Shown here: piece after piece, positions 60,972 through 64,000 of the stretch
Layout: each line of letters starts with the position of its first letter
Numbering within the stretch: the first letter of the stretch is position 1
Assembly (NCBI GenBank): GCA_031292755.1
Contig: JARLGM010000011.1
Span: 1-64,000 of the forward strand
Direction: 5' to 3'
DNA from: Candidatus Sulfopaludibacter sp.
GTDB lineage: Bacteria > Acidobacteriota > Terriglobia > Bryobacterales > Bryobacteraceae
Length of the DNA stretch: 64,000 bases
Made by a program: the position numbers and the translations under genes
The notes under the pieces: model-generated
What the model was told of the DNA's origin: nothing
The model's input: the letters and a program-made list of their open reading frames with translations, nothing else
Database searches by the model: none

Positions 60972-61287
60972 TACCGTCCTCCCGGCCTTTCCGCTTGCGT
61001 TCGCGGTCAGTGTCCATGCATCCCTGAGGTCCGCGAAACCCAAAGGGCCCTGATGCATCTCTGGAAGGCTTACCCGGGCTGGAAGCCGGTCGCGTGCCGC
61101 GCGTGGCAGTCTGGAGATCGCCTTGGATTCGCTGGTGACCGATTTCTGCGTCTTCCGGCTCTGCCTGGTGCTCTATCCGTTCCCGCTCGCGGGCCGGGCA
61201 ATCGTTCGAAATTTATTGGCTGTCCGGGGATTTATCGCGCGCCCCGTTCGTCCGAAATCCAGCCTGACCCCTGTGTTAACTTCGAAT
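60972..61287. other. Intergenic region between frr and thrB
   Basis: 316 bp. An open frame from 61123 joins thrB, but its translation (many hydrophobic and Arg residues, no motif) looks like chance. The real thrB start is at 61288. TGCATC (61016-61021) and GATGCA (61052-61057) are complementary, but the pairing is weak. No gene is supported. Confidence 0.5.
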
Positions 61288-62190
61288 ATGTCCTGGTTCT
61301 CGCTCCGTGTGCCCGCTTCGAGTGCTAATCTCGGTCCCGGCTTCGACGCCCTCGGTCTCGCACTGAGTGTCTACCTGACCTGCCGCTTCCGGCAAAGCGA
61401 GTCCCTCCGCATCAGCGTCCAGGGCCGCGATGCTCATACCATTTCCACCGGCCCCGACAACCTCATCTGGCAGACCGCCGAATCCGTGGCCCAGGCGCAG
61501 GGCATGACCATGCCGCCCATCGAACTCGAAATCCAGAACGACATCCCCATCGGCAAAGGCATGGGCTCCAGCGCTGCCGCCCTCACCGCTGGAGTGGTGA
61601 TCGCCGACGAACTGCTCGACCTCGGTTGGAAGCCCCTCCGCATCCTCGACGAAGCCGCCCGCCTGGAAGGCCACCCGGATAACGTCGCGCCCTGCACCCT
61701 CGGCTCCATCGTCGCCAGCGCCATCGATTCCGGCGGCGTGGTCCGCTCCGTGCGCCTCCATCTGCCCAGCGGCTTCGGAGTCGGCATCGTGGTGCCCGAT
61801 TTCGACCTGCCCACCGTCAAGGCCCGCGCCGTCCTGCCCGCCTGCTATTCCAAGGAGGACGCCATCTTCAACCTGCAACGCGCTTCTCTGCTCATCGCCG
61901 CGCTGGCCACCGGATCCACCTGGGCGTTCCCCGTCGCGCTGGAAGATCGCTTCCATCAACCCTACCGCGTTCCCCTGGTCCCCGGCCTCGACGCCATTCT
62001 CAAATTGCGCGCCCCCGGACTGCTGGGCTGCGCGCTGAGCGGCGCCGGCCCCTCCATCCTGGTCTTCTTCGAGCAGGGCTACGACGCCGTGTGCCACCTG
62101 GTCCGCCAGATCTTCGCCGTGCACGGGCATGGCGCCGATGTGCTGTTTGCCGAAATCGCCGAGAACGGCTTCGAGCTTCAAACCCTATGA
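61288..62190 (+). CDS. thrB: Homoserine kinase
   Basis: 300 aa from ATG 61288 (MSWFSLRVPASSANLGPG); longer frames upstream lack family sequence. GHMP-kinase motifs: VPASSANLGPGFDALGLALS, IPIGKGMGSSAAALTAGVV (ATP loop), and the C-terminal LGCALSGAGPSILVFF. It phosphorylates homoserine in threonine biosynthesis. Its stop overlaps the next ATG by three bases (ATGA at 62187-62190), so the NIPSNAP gene is likely co-translated. Confidence 0.94.
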   Translation: MSWFSLRVPASSANLGPGFDALGLALSVYLTCRFRQSESLRISVQGRDAHTISTGPDNLIWQTAESVAQAQGMTMPPIELEIQNDIPIGKGMGSSAAALTAGVVIADELLDLGWKPLRILDEAARLEGHPDNVAPCTLGSIVASAIDSGGVVRSVRLHLPSGFGVGIVVPDFDLPTVKARAVLPACYSKEDAIFNLQRASLLIAALATGSTWAFPVALEDRFHQPYRVPLVPGLDAILKLRAPGLLGCALSGAGPSILVFFEQGYDAVCHLVRQIFAVHGHGADVLFAEIAENGFELQTL

Positions 62191-62957
62191 AACGCAGATC
62201 TTTTTTGACAGTGCCGGCGGGAGCAGCGTTGCTGGCTCAACCGGCGGCCGCCGCCCGGCGTGCCTTCTTCGAGCTTCGCTACTATCGCATGCGCACCGGG
62301 CCCCAGTCGGAGCGCACCACCGGCTACCTCCAGCGCGGATGGCTGCCCGCCGCACAGCGCGCCGGCGTGGGGCCGCTCGGCTTCTTCAATTGCGTGATCG
62401 GCCCGCAGAGTCCCTTCATCCTCAGCCTGGCCAGTTTCCCTTCCCTGGCATCCATGGAGACCGCGCACGAAAAACTGGCCGCCGACAAGGAGTTCCAGGC
62501 CGCCTTCGACGAGTACAATTCGGCCACCGAGCTGAGCTACATCCGCATGGAGACTTCCCTGCTCTATGCCTTTCCTTCCATGCCGGCCATCGCTCCGCCG
62601 CCCGCCCGCGAAAACCGCGCGGCCCACATCTTCGAAATCCGCACCTACGAATCGCCCAACGAAAAGGCGTCCAACCGTAAGGTGAAGATGTTCGACGACG
62701 CCGAAATCGCCATCTTCCGCCGCAACGGCATGACCCCCGTCTTCTTCGGCCAGACCCTCTTCGGCGCTAACCAGCCGAGCCTCACCTATATGCTGGCCTT
62801 CGACGACCTCGCCGCCCGCGACAAAGCCTGGAGCGCCTTCGGCAAAGATCCCGACTGGCAGAAACTCCGCGTGACTCCCGGCCTCACCGATCCCGAGATC
62901 GTCTCTAACATCACCAACGCGATTCTAAGACCGCTGCCCTTCTCGCCGGTCCGTTGA
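62187..62957 (+). CDS. NIPSNAP-family protein with leader peptide
   Basis: 256 aa. A Tat- or Sec-like leader (MKRRSFLTVPAGAALLAQPA) precedes two NIPSNAP-type dimeric alpha/beta-barrel halves: FFELRYYRMRTGPQSERTTG, LPAAQRAGVGPLGFFNCVIG and HIFEIRTYESPNEKASNRKV, FRRNGMTPVFFGQTLFGANQ. The two halves are typical of soil-bacterial secreted NIPSNAP proteins of unknown role. It overlaps thrB by four bases (ATGA). Function unknown; probably an exported small-molecule-binding protein. Confidence 0.85.
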   Translation: MKRRSFLTVPAGAALLAQPAAAARRAFFELRYYRMRTGPQSERTTGYLQRGWLPAAQRAGVGPLGFFNCVIGPQSPFILSLASFPSLASMETAHEKLAADKEFQAAFDEYNSATELSYIRMETSLLYAFPSMPAIAPPPARENRAAHIFEIRTYESPNEKASNRKVKMFDDAEIAIFRRNGMTPVFFGQTLFGANQPSLTYMLAFDDLAARDKAWSAFGKDPDWQKLRVTPGLTDPEIVSNITNAILRPLPFSPVR

Positions 62958-63038
62958 AGCTGAAGTCTTTCTCCGCGTTCGTCCTCCGCGCCTCTGCGCC
63001 TCCGCGATGAGTTTCTCGCGTTCTCTTCTCTTACGTCT

Positions 63039-64000
63039 TTAAGGCTTTACGTATTTCTTGAGATCCTTCTGCTGCACTTCCGCGCCGTAAATGGTGCCCT
63101 TGCCGTCCGCCGCCAGGCCTTCGGAGCCGCTGGTAGCCGAGTTCTCCGGAGTGGCGTACGTGTCGGGAATGAATGCCGTCACCGTGCCGTCCTTGGCGCT
63201 GCCCACGCGGATCCCGCGCTTCCACCCGGGATGATGTCCGTAGCCTTCCTTCTCGCGCGATTCCGAATCGGAAACATAGATCGCATCGTTGCGGTCGATG
63301 TAGATCGCGCTGGGCCGGCTGAACTGTTTCCACTCGTCTAGGAACGCGCCGTCCTGCGTGAAAATCTGGATGCGATTGTTGGCGCGGTCGCCCACGAACA
63401 GGCGTCCCTTGGAATCGAATGCCAGCGTGTGAGGCGTATCGAATTCGCCCGGCGCCGTCCCCTTCTTGCCCCAGGTCTTGAGGAACTTGCCGTCTTTGGA
63501 GAACTTCACGATGCGCGCATTGGTGTTGCCGCCGTGACCGTCGGCCACGAAGATATCGCCGTTCGTCGCGATGGCCACTGCGGACGGCTGGTTGAACGTG
63601 TCGTTGCCGTCGCCCGCCACGCCCGCCTTGCCCAGAGTCATCAGCACCTTGCCATCGGTATTGAACTGGAAGACCTGGTGGCTGTGGCCATCCACGATCC
63701 AAATGTCGCCGCCGCGATCCACCACCAGGCAGTGCGGGAACTGGAACATGCCTGCGCCGAAGCTCTTCAGCAGTTTCCCTCCGGGGCTGAACTGCATCAC
63801 CGGCGCGTCTGTCTTGCCGGCGCAACTGTTGGCGCCGCAGCGGTCGGCCACCCAGATGTTGCCGTCGCGGTCCAGGTCCACCGAACTGGTCGAGCCCCAG
63901 GTGCGGCCTTCGGGCAGCTTGAACCAGTTCTCTACCGTATGATAGGGGTTGGGTTGCGCACTGGCAGCCAGAGCGATGGCGAATCCCAGACAGGCTCGAA
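63039..64000 (-). CDS. Secreted NHL-repeat beta-propeller protein, 5' end beyond the window
   Basis: The frame is open to the right edge, so the start is outside. A signal-peptide-like GFAIALAASAQ and HTVENWFKLPEGRTWGSTSS precede the body near the edge. The body is a chain of NHL repeats: VDLDRDGNIWVADRCG, FPHCLVVDRGGDIWIVDGHS, FNQPSAVAIATNGDIFVADG, TPHTLAFDSKGRLFVGDRAN, AIYIDRNDAIYVSDSES. This is a six-bladed propeller as in peptidyl-alpha-hydroxyglycine lyase-like proteins, common and of unknown role in Acidobacteria. The frame reaches the edge 319 codons from its stop. Confidence 0.88.
   Translation of the reverse strand, partial: RACLGFAIALAASAQPNPYHTVENWFKLPEGRTWGSTSSVDLDRDGNIWVADRCGANSCAGKTDAPVMQFSPGGKLLKSFGAGMFQFPHCLVVDRGGDIWIVDGHSHQVFQFNTDGKVLMTLGKAGVAGDGNDTFNQPSAVAIATNGDIFVADGHGGNTNARIVKFSKDGKFLKTWGKKGTAPGEFDTPHTLAFDSKGRLFVGDRANNRIQIFTQDGAFLDEWKQFSRPSAIYIDRNDAIYVSDSESREKEGYGHHPGWKRGIRVGSAKDGTVTAFIPDTYATPENSATSGSEGLAADGKGTIYGAEVQQKDLKKYVKP

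Overview
The window looks like chromosome of an Acidobacterium of the Solibacter/Bryobacter type. This is an inference from gene content: two large ADOP-type MacB/FtsX permeases, an Oar-like TonB-dependent receptor with an N-terminal carboxypeptidase-regulatory domain, a GMC oxidoreductase with a gluconate-dehydrogenase-subunit-3 partner, a GH172 (DUF2961) protein, many Tat-type or Sec-type leader peptides, and GC-rich DNA. No rRNA gene, CRISPR array, transposase or integrase was seen.

Left part (1-9.5 kb) is accessory and decaying. It holds the broken 3' part of a PglX-like adenine methyltransferase, an unknown ORF, a small HExxH metalloprotein, a Ser/Thr kinase with TPR-like repeats, a free-standing BRCT protein, a degenerate 5' half of a tRNA-Gly gene with repeats beside it, a Res/Xre-type toxin-antitoxin pair, and a sensor gene interrupted by an in-frame TGA. 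This resembles the worn edge of a genomic island.

From 9.5 to 31.8 kb lies a catabolic and exported-protein region: TPR protein, enolase-superfamily dehydratase and bicupin, TonB-dependent receptor, GMC oxidoreductase pair, M1 and M28 peptidases, GH172, SGNH hydrolase, PA14-containing GH3 glycosidase, lytic transglycosylase, DUF4252 protein and two paralogous small secreted proteins. Together they suggest uptake and breakdown of plant or microbial polysaccharides and peptides.

From 31.8 to 41.7 kb a minus-strand cluster encodes a complete tripartite efflux machine (TolC, MacA-like adaptor, two MacB-type ATPases, an ADOP permease) together with two CPBP membrane proteases, a DUF4097 protein and a methyltransferase. 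From 41.9 to 47.5 kb are a chemoreceptor fossil, a second ADOP permease, an ADOP fossil on the other strand and an amidase.

From 47.5 kb the window is core-like. The Tol-Pal operon (tolQ-tolR-tolA/tonB-tolB-pal-cpoB) runs on into a deoC-like gene and a fused aroD-aroE gene. recN is divergent from it, followed by rplM-rpsI, rpsB-tsf-pyrH-frr, and thrB overlapping a NIPSNAP gene. An NHL-repeat gene is cut by the right edge.

All calls rest on reading the sequence and translations; no database search was run.
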